DNA of 15,519 nt from JANNAV01 sp031384695. Its GTDB lineage: Bacteria; Pseudomonadota; Alphaproteobacteria; Rhodobacterales; Rhodobacteraceae. A program made the position numbers and the translations under genes. Below are positions 7,355 to 14,050 of the stretch, piece by piece; the first letter of the stretch is position 1; each line of letters opens with the position of its first letter. The DNA lies in the NCBI GenBank assembly GCA_031384695.1, contig JANNAV010000211.1:1-15519 (forward strand), written 5' to 3'. The notes under the pieces were generated by a model. It made no database searches and was not told where the DNA came from. It saw only the letters and a list, made by a program, of their open reading frames with translations.

Positions 7355-8509
7355 ATGAGCCCCCGCGTCCTCTTCTACGTCCAGCACCTCCTCGGCATCG
7401 GCCACCTTGCGCGCGCCAGCCGCATCGCCCGCGCCCTGATCGCCGATGGCTTTGCCGTCACCCTCGTGACCGGCGGCATGCCCGTCGCGGGCTTTCCGGG
7501 GCCCGGTATCCCCCATATCGAACTGCCCGCCATCGCCGTCAGTGACGGCGCTTTCTCGGGCCTGATCGACGCCCATGGCACCCCCGTCGATCAGGCGTTC
7601 GAAACCCACCGCACCGCCCTGCTGCTGGCTGCCTACCACACCCTCAAACCCGATATCGTCATCACCGAAGCCTTCCCCTTTGGCCGCCGTCAGGTGCGCT
7701 TCGAACTCCTCCCCCTGATCGCCGCGATCAACGCCACCACGCCGCGCCCCCGCCTCATAGCCTCGCTGCGCGATATCCTGCAACGCCGCGCCAAACCGGG
7801 GCGCGACGCCGAAACCGTGGCCCTCGTGAACGCCGATTACGATCTGATCCTCGTGCACGGCGATCAGAATTTCGCGGCCTTCGCCGACAGCTTCCCCTTG
7901 GCCCACCAGATCACCAAACCCGTCACCCACACCGGCCTCGTCTGTGGTGCCAAAGCCCCCCCCTCTGCCGAGGCTTTCGATATCATCGTATCGGCAGGCG
8001 GCGGTGCCGTGGGCGCGGGCCTTGTGCAGGCCGCCCTTGCCGCGGCCCCTCTGCTGCCCGAGGTGCAAAGCTGGTGCGTCATCACCGGCCCCAACCTGCC
8101 GCAACCCGATTTCAACCGCCTGCACGCAAGCGCCCCGCCAAACATCCACCTCACCCGCTTTCGCACCGATTTCCCGAACCTTCTGGCGTCCGCCACCCTC
8201 TCCATCTCGCAAGCCGGCTACAACACCGTCGGCGACGTGCTGCAAGCGGGGTGCAAAATGCTGCTGGTCCCCTACGCAGCCTCCGGCGAGACCGAACAAA
8301 CCGACCGCGCCCTGCGCCTGCAACACATGGGCCGCGCCACGATCCTGCGCGAAACCGATCTTTCTGGCCCAGCCATGGCACAGGCGATCCGCCATTGCCG
8401 CGCGCAAAGCCCCGCCACCAGCGCCCCTATGCCCGATACCAACGGCGCGCACCGCACCGCCACAATTCTGCGAAACCTGCTTGCGCCGGATACCACCGCT
8501 CCGCTTTGA
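7355..8509 (+). CDS. Second MurG-like glycosyltransferase, paralogue of the first
   Basis: This is a 384-residue GT-B enzyme. YVQHLLGIGHLARASRIARA (8-27) matches the acceptor-side loop of the protein at 4889-6100. The second half has SAGGGAVGAGLVQ (213-225), then SQAGYNTVGDVLQAG (285-299) and VPYAASGETEQTDRA (305-319), corresponding to the first paralogue's GGYNTFCEIL and REEQ segments. The frame is open far upstream, but only from ATG 7355 does the protein look like the family, so that start is chosen. No good Shine-Dalgarno is present; translation probably depends on ribosomes ending the GT4 gene ten bases earlier. A five-codon ATG...TGA (7341-7358) bridges the two genes. The C-terminal ~35 residues are rich in Ala, Thr and Pro and look unstructured. 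Specificity is unknown. Confidence 0.85.
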   Translation: MSPRVLFYVQHLLGIGHLARASRIARALIADGFAVTLVTGGMPVAGFPGPGIPHIELPAIAVSDGAFSGLIDAHGTPVDQAFETHRTALLLAAYHTLKPDIVITEAFPFGRRQVRFELLPLIAAINATTPRPRLIASLRDILQRRAKPGRDAETVALVNADYDLILVHGDQNFAAFADSFPLAHQITKPVTHTGLVCGAKAPPSAEAFDIIVSAGGGAVGAGLVQAALAAAPLLPEVQSWCVITGPNLPQPDFNRLHASAPPNIHLTRFRTDFPNLLASATLSISQAGYNTVGDVLQAGCKMLLVPYAASGETEQTDRALRLQHMGRATILRETDLSGPAMAQAIRHCRAQSPATSAPMPDTNGAHRTATILRNLLAPDTTAPL

Positions 8510-8568
8510 TCTGCGGGCATTTACCTATAAGGTGGCATTCCCCCGCACCCGTGGCTTAGAAGGCGTTG
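8510..8568 (+). promoter_or_regulatory. Short AT-richer gap before the ABC gene, possible weak promoter
   Basis: This 59-base spacer is the second largest gap in the rightward block and is AT-richer than its surroundings. TATAAG at 8526-8531 resembles a -10 element, but the only -35-like hexamer, TTGATC at 8506-8511, lies just 14 bases upstream, which is too close for a good sigma-70 site. AGAAGG at 8558-8563 is a good ribosome site five bases before ATG 8569. It favours that ATG over the TTG at 8566. An internal promoter for the ABC and cNMP pair is possible but unproven. Confidence 0.3.
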
Positions 8569-11295
8569 ATGGAACCCAGCTTTGCGAAATACATCTGGCA
8601 GCACACCAAGGCCCAGCAGATCTGGATCCTCTGCATCGTGCTGATCTCGATGCTGCCCTATTACCTTGCCCTTGATCTGCCGAAATCCATTGTCAACGGC
8701 CCGATCCAAGGCGCGGGCTTCGAGGCCGCAGGCGCCACTCAAACCTTCATGCCGCTAAGCATCACCCTGCCATGGTACGGCGATATCACCCTGCTGCCGG
8801 GTGTCCCGCTGGAACGCATACCCACCCTCGCAGGCCTCAGCCTGGCCTTTCTGGCATTGGTGATCATCAACGGCCTGTTCAAGTATTATATCAACATATT
8901 CAAAGGCCTGCTGGGTGAACGCCTGCTGCGTCGCATCCGTTATGAACTGGTGGACCGCATCCTGCGCATCCTGCCGGGCCAGTTCAAACACATCAAGGGC
9001 GGCGAGGTCGCCAGCATGGTCAAGGACGAGGTGGAACCGCTCGGCGGCTTTACCGGTGATGCCTTCGTGCAGCCGGCGCTGCTTGGCGGGCAGGCCCTCA
9101 CCGCGCTGATCTTCATCTTCGTGCAGGACCTCTGGCTTGGCCTTGTCGCCTTCTTCATGGCGGGCGTGCAGTTCGCCATCATCCCCCGCCTGCGCCGCCG
9201 CCTGATCGTGCTGGGCCGCGAGCGGCAGATCTCGGCCCGCCAACTGGCCGGCCGCGTCACCGAAATCGTCGATGGCATCACCACCATCCACGCCTACGAC
9301 ACCTCGAACTTCGAGCGCGCCGACATCGCCGCCCGCCTCGGCCATATCTTCACCATCCGCTATGAAATCTACCGCCGCAAGTTCATGGTGAAATTCATCA
9401 ACAACAGCCTCGCGCAACTGACCCCCTTTCTGTTCTACCTGATCGGCGGCTACCTCGCCATCATCGGCCGCATCGACGTGGGCCAGCTGATCGCGGTGAT
9501 CAATGCCTACAAGGAACTGCCCGGCCCGCTGAAAGAGTTGATCGACTGGGATCTGACCCGGCAGGACGTGCAGGTGAAATACGAACAGGTGGTCGAACAG
9601 TTCAACACTACCGCCATCCTCGCCCCCGCCCTGCAGGCCCTCGATACCGGCCGTGGCGGCAAGATGCGCCACCCGCTCACCGTGCAGAACCTCACCCTCG
9701 AAGACGATGCGGGCGGCAAAACCCTCGAACATGTCTCGCTGAAAGTGAACCCGGGCGAGACGATTGCCATCATCGGCGATGCCCACAGCGGTGCCGACGC
9801 CATCGCCGAAGCCCTTGGCCGCCTGGCCTTGCCCAGCAGCGGTTCTGTCACGGCGGGCGAGGCCGATCTGAACGCGCTGCCGCATTCCATCACCGGCAGG
9901 CGCATCTCTTATGTGGCCTCGGATGGCTATTTCTTCTTCGGCTCGCTGAAAGACAACCTGCTTTACGGCCTGAAACACGCGCCGGTTGCCGCACAAACCT
10001 ACGACGGCCCGGCCCTTGCCAGACGCAAACGCCACATCAAAGAGGCCGCCCGTTCCGGCAACCCCGATTTCGATCTGCACGGCACATGGATCAACCCGCG
10101 CGCCGTGCGCGGCCATACCCCCAAGGGCGGGTTGCTGGATGCGATGATCGGCGCCCTGGATGTGGTCAGCCTGTCGGACGATGTGTTCGAATTTGCGCTG
10201 CACTCCACCTTCGATACCAAGGCCGAGCCCGATCTTGCGGCAGACCTGCTGCACCTTCGGCAGGCTTTCCGCGGCGAACTGGCCCGTCAGGGCCTCAGCG
10301 CCCTCGTGGTGCCGTTTCAGGCGGGCGGCTACAACAGCGAAGGCCGCATCGTCGATAACCTGCTGTTCGGCGTGCTCGCCGCCGACCGCGACGCCGCCAC
10401 CATCGCCGCCGGGCGCGATTATTTCCGTGGCAAACTGCTGGAAACCGGCATTTACGCCCAGCTTTACGAGATGGGCCTGTCGATTGCCGAAACCACCCTC
10501 GATCTGTTTCAGGATATCCCCCGCGACCATCCGTTTTTTGAACGCCTGTCCTACCTGAAACCCGACGAAATCCCCCGGTTCCGCACCCTGCTGCAACGCC
10601 TGAAGGGGCAGGATTTCAACGCCGTAAGCTATGAAGACCGCTTTGCCATCATCGAACTCAGCTTTCACTATGTCGAACCACAGCACCGCCTTGGCCTCTT
10701 GAACGATGCCCTGCGCACCCGCATCGTCGAGGTGCGCGAGCAGATCTTCACCGACGCCCCACCACATCTGCACGAAGCATTCGAGCGCTATGACGCAAGC
10801 CTCTACCTCACTTCCGCCAACCTGCTCGACAACATCGTGTTCGGCAAGATCAACCACCGCCTGAACGAGGCCGAGCGGCAGGCGCATGATATCATCACCC
10901 GCCTGATGAAGGCCAAGCCCGGGCTTTACCGGCGAATCTTCGCGGTTGGTCTCGATTACAATCTGGGCGCCGCCGGCCGCCGCCTCAGCACGATCAAGCG
11001 GCAAAAGCTGAACTTCGCCCGCGCCCTGATCCGCCGGTCGGAATATTACATCTTCAACCGGCCGCTGGCGGGCCTTGACGAAGCCCTGCAAGATCAGATC
11101 GTTACCCGGTCGCTGGCCTATCTGCGCGCCGATGGCAGCAACCCCGCGATTGTCTGGGTGCTGTCCAACCAACTTCTGACCCGGCATTTTCAACGGCGCG
11201 TGGTTTTCAGTGAACGCACCGTCATTGACGATGCATCAACCGAGACAGCCACCGAAATTGCTGGTAATATGAAAGTGAAAAGGGTTGATATGTGA
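8569..11295 (+). CDS. Degenerate ABC exporter-like protein (pseudo-ATPase) with repeat-containing insertion
   Basis: This 908-residue inner-membrane protein has an exporter-type transmembrane domain (about 1-320; helices near 17-36, 86-110, 168-187, 188-206, 281-300) fused to an abnormal nucleotide-binding domain. The N-lobe is recognisable (TVQNLTLEDDAGGKTLEHVS, 371-390), but Walker A reads GDAHSGAD (403-410) and lacks the Lys and Ser/Thr. The signature is LSTIK (806-810), Walker B ends YYIFNRP (826-832) with Asn-Arg for Asp-Glu, and the H-loop His is Asn867. Walker A and signature are some 400 residues apart instead of about 100. The insertion contains three Q-loop-like copies of a DNLLFG motif (462, 596, 754). 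ATP hydrolysis by this domain is unlikely. The frame is uninterrupted, so it is a maintained family, not a decayed gene. It lies between glycosyltransferases and a cNMP-binding protein; whether it transports or scaffolds is unknown. Confidence 0.88.
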   Translation: MEPSFAKYIWQHTKAQQIWILCIVLISMLPYYLALDLPKSIVNGPIQGAGFEAAGATQTFMPLSITLPWYGDITLLPGVPLERIPTLAGLSLAFLALVIINGLFKYYINIFKGLLGERLLRRIRYELVDRILRILPGQFKHIKGGEVASMVKDEVEPLGGFTGDAFVQPALLGGQALTALIFIFVQDLWLGLVAFFMAGVQFAIIPRLRRRLIVLGRERQISARQLAGRVTEIVDGITTIHAYDTSNFERADIAARLGHIFTIRYEIYRRKFMVKFINNSLAQLTPFLFYLIGGYLAIIGRIDVGQLIAVINAYKELPGPLKELIDWDLTRQDVQVKYEQVVEQFNTTAILAPALQALDTGRGGKMRHPLTVQNLTLEDDAGGKTLEHVSLKVNPGETIAIIGDAHSGADAIAEALGRLALPSSGSVTAGEADLNALPHSITGRRISYVASDGYFFFGSLKDNLLYGLKHAPVAAQTYDGPALARRKRHIKEAARSGNPDFDLHGTWINPRAVRGHTPKGGLLDAMIGALDVVSLSDDVFEFALHSTFDTKAEPDLAADLLHLRQAFRGELARQGLSALVVPFQAGGYNSEGRIVDNLLFGVLAADRDAATIAAGRDYFRGKLLETGIYAQLYEMGLSIAETTLDLFQDIPRDHPFFERLSYLKPDEIPRFRTLLQRLKGQDFNAVSYEDRFAIIELSFHYVEPQHRLGLLNDALRTRIVEVREQIFTDAPPHLHEAFERYDASLYLTSANLLDNIVFGKINHRLNEAERQAHDIITRLMKAKPGLYRRIFAVGLDYNLGAAGRRLSTIKRQKLNFARALIRRSEYYIFNRPLAGLDEALQDQIVTRSLAYLRADGSNPAIVWVLSNQLLTRHFQRRVVFSERTVIDDASTETATEIAGNMKVKRVDM

Positions 11296-11328
11296 TCGGC
11301 CCCGCTTGGCGAAAAGGCGCGCACCCGC

Positions 11329-11769
11329 ATGCTGCTGCAAGACGAGGTCACCCTGCTGCGCGGCATCCCGCTTTTCGCAAGCATCGAAACCATGCGCCTC
11401 AAGCTGCTGGCCTTCACCTGCGACAGGGTCACCTTCAGCGCAGGCCAGGTGCTGTTCCGGCAAGGCGACGCCGCCAACGCCACCTATGTGATCCTGTCGG
11501 GCCGCGCCGAAATCCTGCAAACTACAGGCGACAGCCCGCTACAGGTCGGCGAAAACTCCAAAAAGATCGGCGAGGCGGGCCCGCGCGCGGTGGTGGGGGA
11601 ATCGGCGCTGGTGTCCGACCGCCCGCGCAGCCAGACCCTGCGCGCCATCACCGAAGTGGAAACCCTGCGCATCAGCCACGACACCTTCCAGAAACTGCTC
11701 ACCTGCTGCCCCGGCAGTCTGGAAAAAGTGGTGGAACATCTGGGCGGCAGGCTGGCCAGGGCCAGCTAG
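11329..11769 (+). CDS. Stand-alone cyclic-nucleotide-binding domain protein
   Basis: This 146-residue cytoplasmic protein consists of little more than one CRP-type cyclic-nucleotide-binding domain. It shows LLRGIPLFASI (9-19), the beta-roll text FSAGQVLFRQGDAANATYVILSG (36-58), and the phosphate-binding cassette VVGESALVSDRPRSQTLRA (88-106). The cassette's Glu91 and Arg100 are the residues that normally hold the cyclic nucleotide, so binding is plausible. No helix-turn-helix or enzymatic domain follows, so it is not a CRP-like transcription factor. It lies 33 bases after the ABC stop and in the same frame, with AAAGG (11313-11317) eleven bases before the ATG. This suggests a regulatory partner or split-off domain of the ABC protein. 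Its stop shares CTAG with the opposing permease gene. Confidence 0.9.
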   Translation: MLLQDEVTLLRGIPLFASIETMRLKLLAFTCDRVTFSAGQVLFRQGDAANATYVILSGRAEILQTTGDSPLQVGENSKKIGEAGPRAVVGESALVSDRPRSQTLRAITEVETLRISHDTFQKLLTCCPGSLEKVVEHLGGRLARAS

Positions 11770-12839
11770 ACCCGCAAACCCAAAGCCACCGCGATCCAGA
11801 ACACACCCGCCGCAATCCCCGCACCGCTGCCCAGCCACAGCAGAACCCGCCCGCCCCGCAACGCCAGCAGCGCGAACATCGTGGCCAGAACCACCCCGAT
11901 CTGCGCCGCCTCGATGCCCAGATTGAACCCCAGAAGGGCAGTGGCAAACACCCCCCCCGTCATCGCTGATCCGCTCAGGACCGTGGCAAAGCCGAACCCG
12001 TGGATCAGCCCGAAAAACGCCGCCACCGCCGCCCGTGGCCCCGGCAGGAACGGCCGGATATTGTCCGCCGCCGTGATCACGATCGACGCGGCCACCAGCA
12101 CCGTGATCAGATCGGTCGGCGGGCGCAACAGCGCGGTCGAGGCCGCCGTCAGCGTCAGCGCATGCGCCAGCGTAAAGCCGGTGATCGCCGTCACCACCTG
12201 CAAAACCGCGCGCCGCAGATCACGCGCACCCGTCACCGCAGGCAGCATCAGCATCAGCAAAAACACCAGATGATCATAGCCCCCCCCCAGATGCGTCACC
12301 CCGGCGATGAAATAACCGGTGAATATGCGCCAAAGGCTGGCCGCCTGCGCCGTGGCCTGAAACTCCGGGCTGGCCGCACTCAAGATCGCCGTGCTTTGCG
12401 CAGGCCCCCCGCCCAGCGTCAGATACATCCGGTGATCGGGGTCCACATCGGCAAACAACCGCGATCTCACCTGCAACTCCGCAACCGCCGACGGGCAAAT
12501 TCCCGCAAACCGCAGGTCCAGATAGGCTACGCCGCCGCTGTCGGACACTGCCGCAGCACCCGGCTGCAAGGCACAGTCGCCCCCCGCCCCCACCCGGAAA
12601 ACCGAGGTCACATAGTCCGAAACCGCCGCCAGCCGCGCCTCCACCTCGCCCCATGTCACCGCCCCGTCCAGATTTTCATCCATCCAGACCACCACCTCGA
12701 TATCGCGGAACGCTACCCGCAAATCGGCGGTCACGGCCGTGCCATCCCGCGTCAGCGTCACATAAGACCGGGTGGTTTCATGCGCCTGAGCCACCCCCGC
12801 CAGCCACAGCAAGCCACAAACCGCCGCCCAGAACCTCAT
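11766..12839 (-). CDS. HupE/UreJ_2-family permease with periplasmic EF-hand-like domain
   Basis: This is a 357-residue inner-membrane protein. A signal peptide ends at VAQA (16-19), leaving His20 as first mature residue. A periplasmic domain (20-165) contains DENLDGAVTWGE (54-65), which fits the EF-hand loop at positions 1, 3, 5, 6, 8, 9 and 12. About six or seven membrane helices follow, with conserved family histidines in HLGGGYDH (183-190), FTLAHALTL (222-230) and GLIHGFGFA (277-285). HupE/UreJ proteins are proposed nickel or cobalt permeases; the metal for this subgroup is not established. The longer open frame to 13181 is not used, because ATG 12839 is followed by a good signal peptide, preceded by AGGGGG, and overlaps the upstream stop (ATGA). 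A nine-G run encodes part of the HLGGGYDH motif. It is the third gene of a permease triplet. Confidence 0.88.
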   Translation of the reverse strand: MRFWAAVCGLLWLAGVAQAHETTRSYVTLTRDGTAVTADLRVAFRDIEVVVWMDENLDGAVTWGEVEARLAAVSDYVTSVFRVGAGGDCALQPGAAAVSDSGGVAYLDLRFAGICPSAVAELQVRSRLFADVDPDHRMYLTLGGGPAQSTAILSAASPEFQATAQAASLWRIFTGYFIAGVTHLGGGYDHLVFLLMLMLPAVTGARDLRRAVLQVVTAITGFTLAHALTLTAASTALLRPPTDLITVLVAASIVITAADNIRPFLPGPRAAVAAFFGLIHGFGFATVLSGSAMTGGVFATALLGFNLGIEAAQIGVVLATMFALLALRGGRVLLWLGSGAGIAAGVFWIAVALGLRV

Positions 12840-13393
12840 GCCAGCCCCCTGAACTGCACCGCCAGCACCATCAGCGCCACCGCCAGCATCCATGCCCCTG
12901 CCACCCGCAAGGCAACCGCCGCCCAAGGCGCGCGCAGCACCGATCCCAAAGCCATGGCGTTTAAAACAATCAGAAAAATCCCGACCGTCACCCCCAGTAC
13001 CCCTGCCATCGCGTTCACCTCGGGCACATCGGTTTCCACCCCAACCGCCAGCCCCACCGCGCCCAGCACCGCCACCATCGCCCAACCCGGCAACCGCAAC
13101 TGCAACGCCAACACCGCGCCCAACCCCAGCGTCACCGCCAGCAAAAACCCCTGCACCCACCCCCCCGCAAACCCGTACCAAAGCCCCGCCGCCAGCCCCG
13201 CCACAAGCGCCAGCAACGCGCCCCGCCCACCATCACGCCCCAGAACCAACCCCCCCGCCAGCAGCACCAACAGATGCTCCAGCGCCAGCAACGGATGCGC
13301 CATGCCTGCGTAAAATCCACCGCCACCCGGCAGAGTGCCATGCGCCGCTGCCGGTCCCGCGACCAGCAGCAACAAAACCGCCAGAAAGATCAT
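12836..13393 (-). CDS. HupE/UreJ-family membrane protein lacking the second His cluster
   Basis: This is a 185-residue membrane protein with a cleavable signal peptide ending GPAAA (13-17), leaving His18 first. About six hydrophobic helices follow. The family motif is present as HPLLALEH (33-40), with Glu for the usual Asp. No histidine occurs after residue 40. The HGHAHG-type second cluster seen in its neighbour is replaced by GVETDVPE (118-125), acidic instead of His-rich, so metal coordination may differ or this copy may be a structural partner. The start at 13393 is chosen for the signal peptide and the ATGA overlap with the upstream gene; the longer frame to 13504 begins with unlikely Gly-rich sequence. 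It ends inside the start of the third permease, again ATGA. Confidence 0.82.
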   Translation of the reverse strand: MIFLAVLLLLVAGPAAAHGTLPGGGGFYAGMAHPLLALEHLLVLLAGGLVLGRDGGRGALLALVAGLAAGLWYGFAGGWVQGFLLAVTLGLGAVLALQLRLPGWAMVAVLGAVGLAVGVETDVPEVNAMAGVLGVTVGIFLIVLNAMALGSVLRAPWAAVALRVAGAWMLAVALMVLAVQFRGLA

Positions 13394-13980
13394 GCAAAGC
13401 CCACCAGAAACGCACCGCCCGCCAGCGCAATCGCCGCTCCCGCCGCCCGCACCAGCACCCGGCCCACCGGCCACTTCCCCAAACTGCCCACCGCGATGCC
13501 ACAAAGATGCAACAACCCGGTCGAGATCACAAAGCCCAGCGCATAAGCCATCGGATTGACCGAGACCGGCAATTCCGCCCCATGCGCATGGCCATGAAAC
13601 ACCGCGAACACCCCCACCAGCGCCATCGCCACCCTCACCGGCACCTGCACCGAAAACAGCACCATCACCCCCAGCACAATCCCCGACAGCGCAATCCCCG
13701 TCTCAACCCCCGGCAGCGGCACCCCCGCCGCCCCGAACGCGCCCGCAATCGCCATCATCACCGGAAAGGCCACCGGCAACATCCACAGCGCAGGCCGCCC
13801 CAGAATGCCGCCCCAAAGGCCAACCGCAATCATCGCCACCACATGATCCAACCCGCCGATAGGGTGCGACAAACCGGCAAAAAGCCCGCCCACATCCTCG
13901 CCGGTATGCGCCAGCAACGGCGATGAAATCAGGCTCAGGCCCGCGATCCAGAGGGCCAGTTTCGGTGGTGTCGGCATCAT
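13390..13980 (-). CDS. HupE/UreJ-family metal permease, classic short form
   Basis: This is a 196-residue inner-membrane protein of the HupE/UreJ family, whose members are proposed to import nickel (HupE near hydrogenases, UreJ near ureases). A signal peptide ends SPLLA (20-24), leaving His25. The signature HPIGGLDH (39-46) is followed by six or so helices. A second cluster, FHGHAHG (128-134), and His158 complete the set of likely metal ligands. ATG 13980 and ATG 13977 are both possible: the AGGAG upstream is four bases from the first and seven from the second, so the second may be preferred. It is the first gene of three overlapping family members. No hydrogenase or urease gene is in the window to indicate the metal. 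Confidence 0.9.
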   Translation of the reverse strand: MMPTPPKLALWIAGLSLISSPLLAHTGEDVGGLFAGLSHPIGGLDHVVAMIAVGLWGGILGRPALWMLPVAFPVMMAIAGAFGAAGVPLPGVETGIALSGIVLGVMVLFSVQVPVRVAMALVGVFAVFHGHAHGAELPVSVNPMAYALGFVISTGLLHLCGIAVGSLGKWPVGRVLVRAAGAAIALAGGAFLVGFA

Positions 13981-14050
13981 TCATCTCCTGTGAAAACAAT
14001 AGGGGCTGATGTAAAGTAAGATCAGGTACGAAAACCGGGCCAGAAAAGTT
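13981..14050 (-). promoter_or_regulatory. Upstream region of the HupE/UreJ triplet
   Basis: This 70-base gap separates the TPR-like gene from the first permease. It is clearly AT-richer than the flanking coding sequence, as expected of a promoter region. AGGAG at about 13984-13988 (minus strand) is the ribosome site. TTTACA at 14015-14010 resembles a -35 element, but no convincing -10 lies 16-18 bases downstream. I could not recognise a metal-regulator operator (Fur, Zur or NikR type) or a cobalamin riboswitch, and the gap is too short for the latter. Either a weak promoter lies here or the triplet is read through from the secretion genes. Confidence 0.3.

Noticed and set aside
8506..8531. 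Confident sigma-70 promoter before the ABC gene
   Set aside because: TTGATC and TATAAG are only 14 bases apart, outside the usual 16-18, so it is kept only as a weak possibility.
8755..11193. 812-codon open frame on the minus strand, antisense to the ABC gene
   Set aside because: Its translation is low-complexity Gly/Ala/Asp/Gln-rich text with no domain or membrane segment. It is the expected mirror of a GC-rich gene; the plus-strand frame has clear ABC features.
11760..11775. Bidirectional terminator between the convergent blocks
   Set aside because: The opposing stop codons overlap in CTAG, with no hairpin and T-run there; any terminator would have to lie inside coding sequence.
12840..13181. 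N-terminal extension of the large HupE/UreJ_2 permease
   Set aside because: The added ~114 residues are Gly/Val shadow of the neighbouring permease. ATG 12839 gives a proper signal peptide, a ribosome site and an ATGA overlap.
12000..13313. 437-codon plus-strand frame over the HupE/UreJ genes
   Set aside because: The product is Arg/His/Pro/Gln-rich and disordered-looking, while the minus strand encodes signal peptides, membrane helices and family motifs.
13981..14050. Cobalamin riboswitch or Zur/NikR site before the HupE genes
   Set aside because: The gap is too short for a cobalamin riboswitch and shows no convincing operator palindrome.
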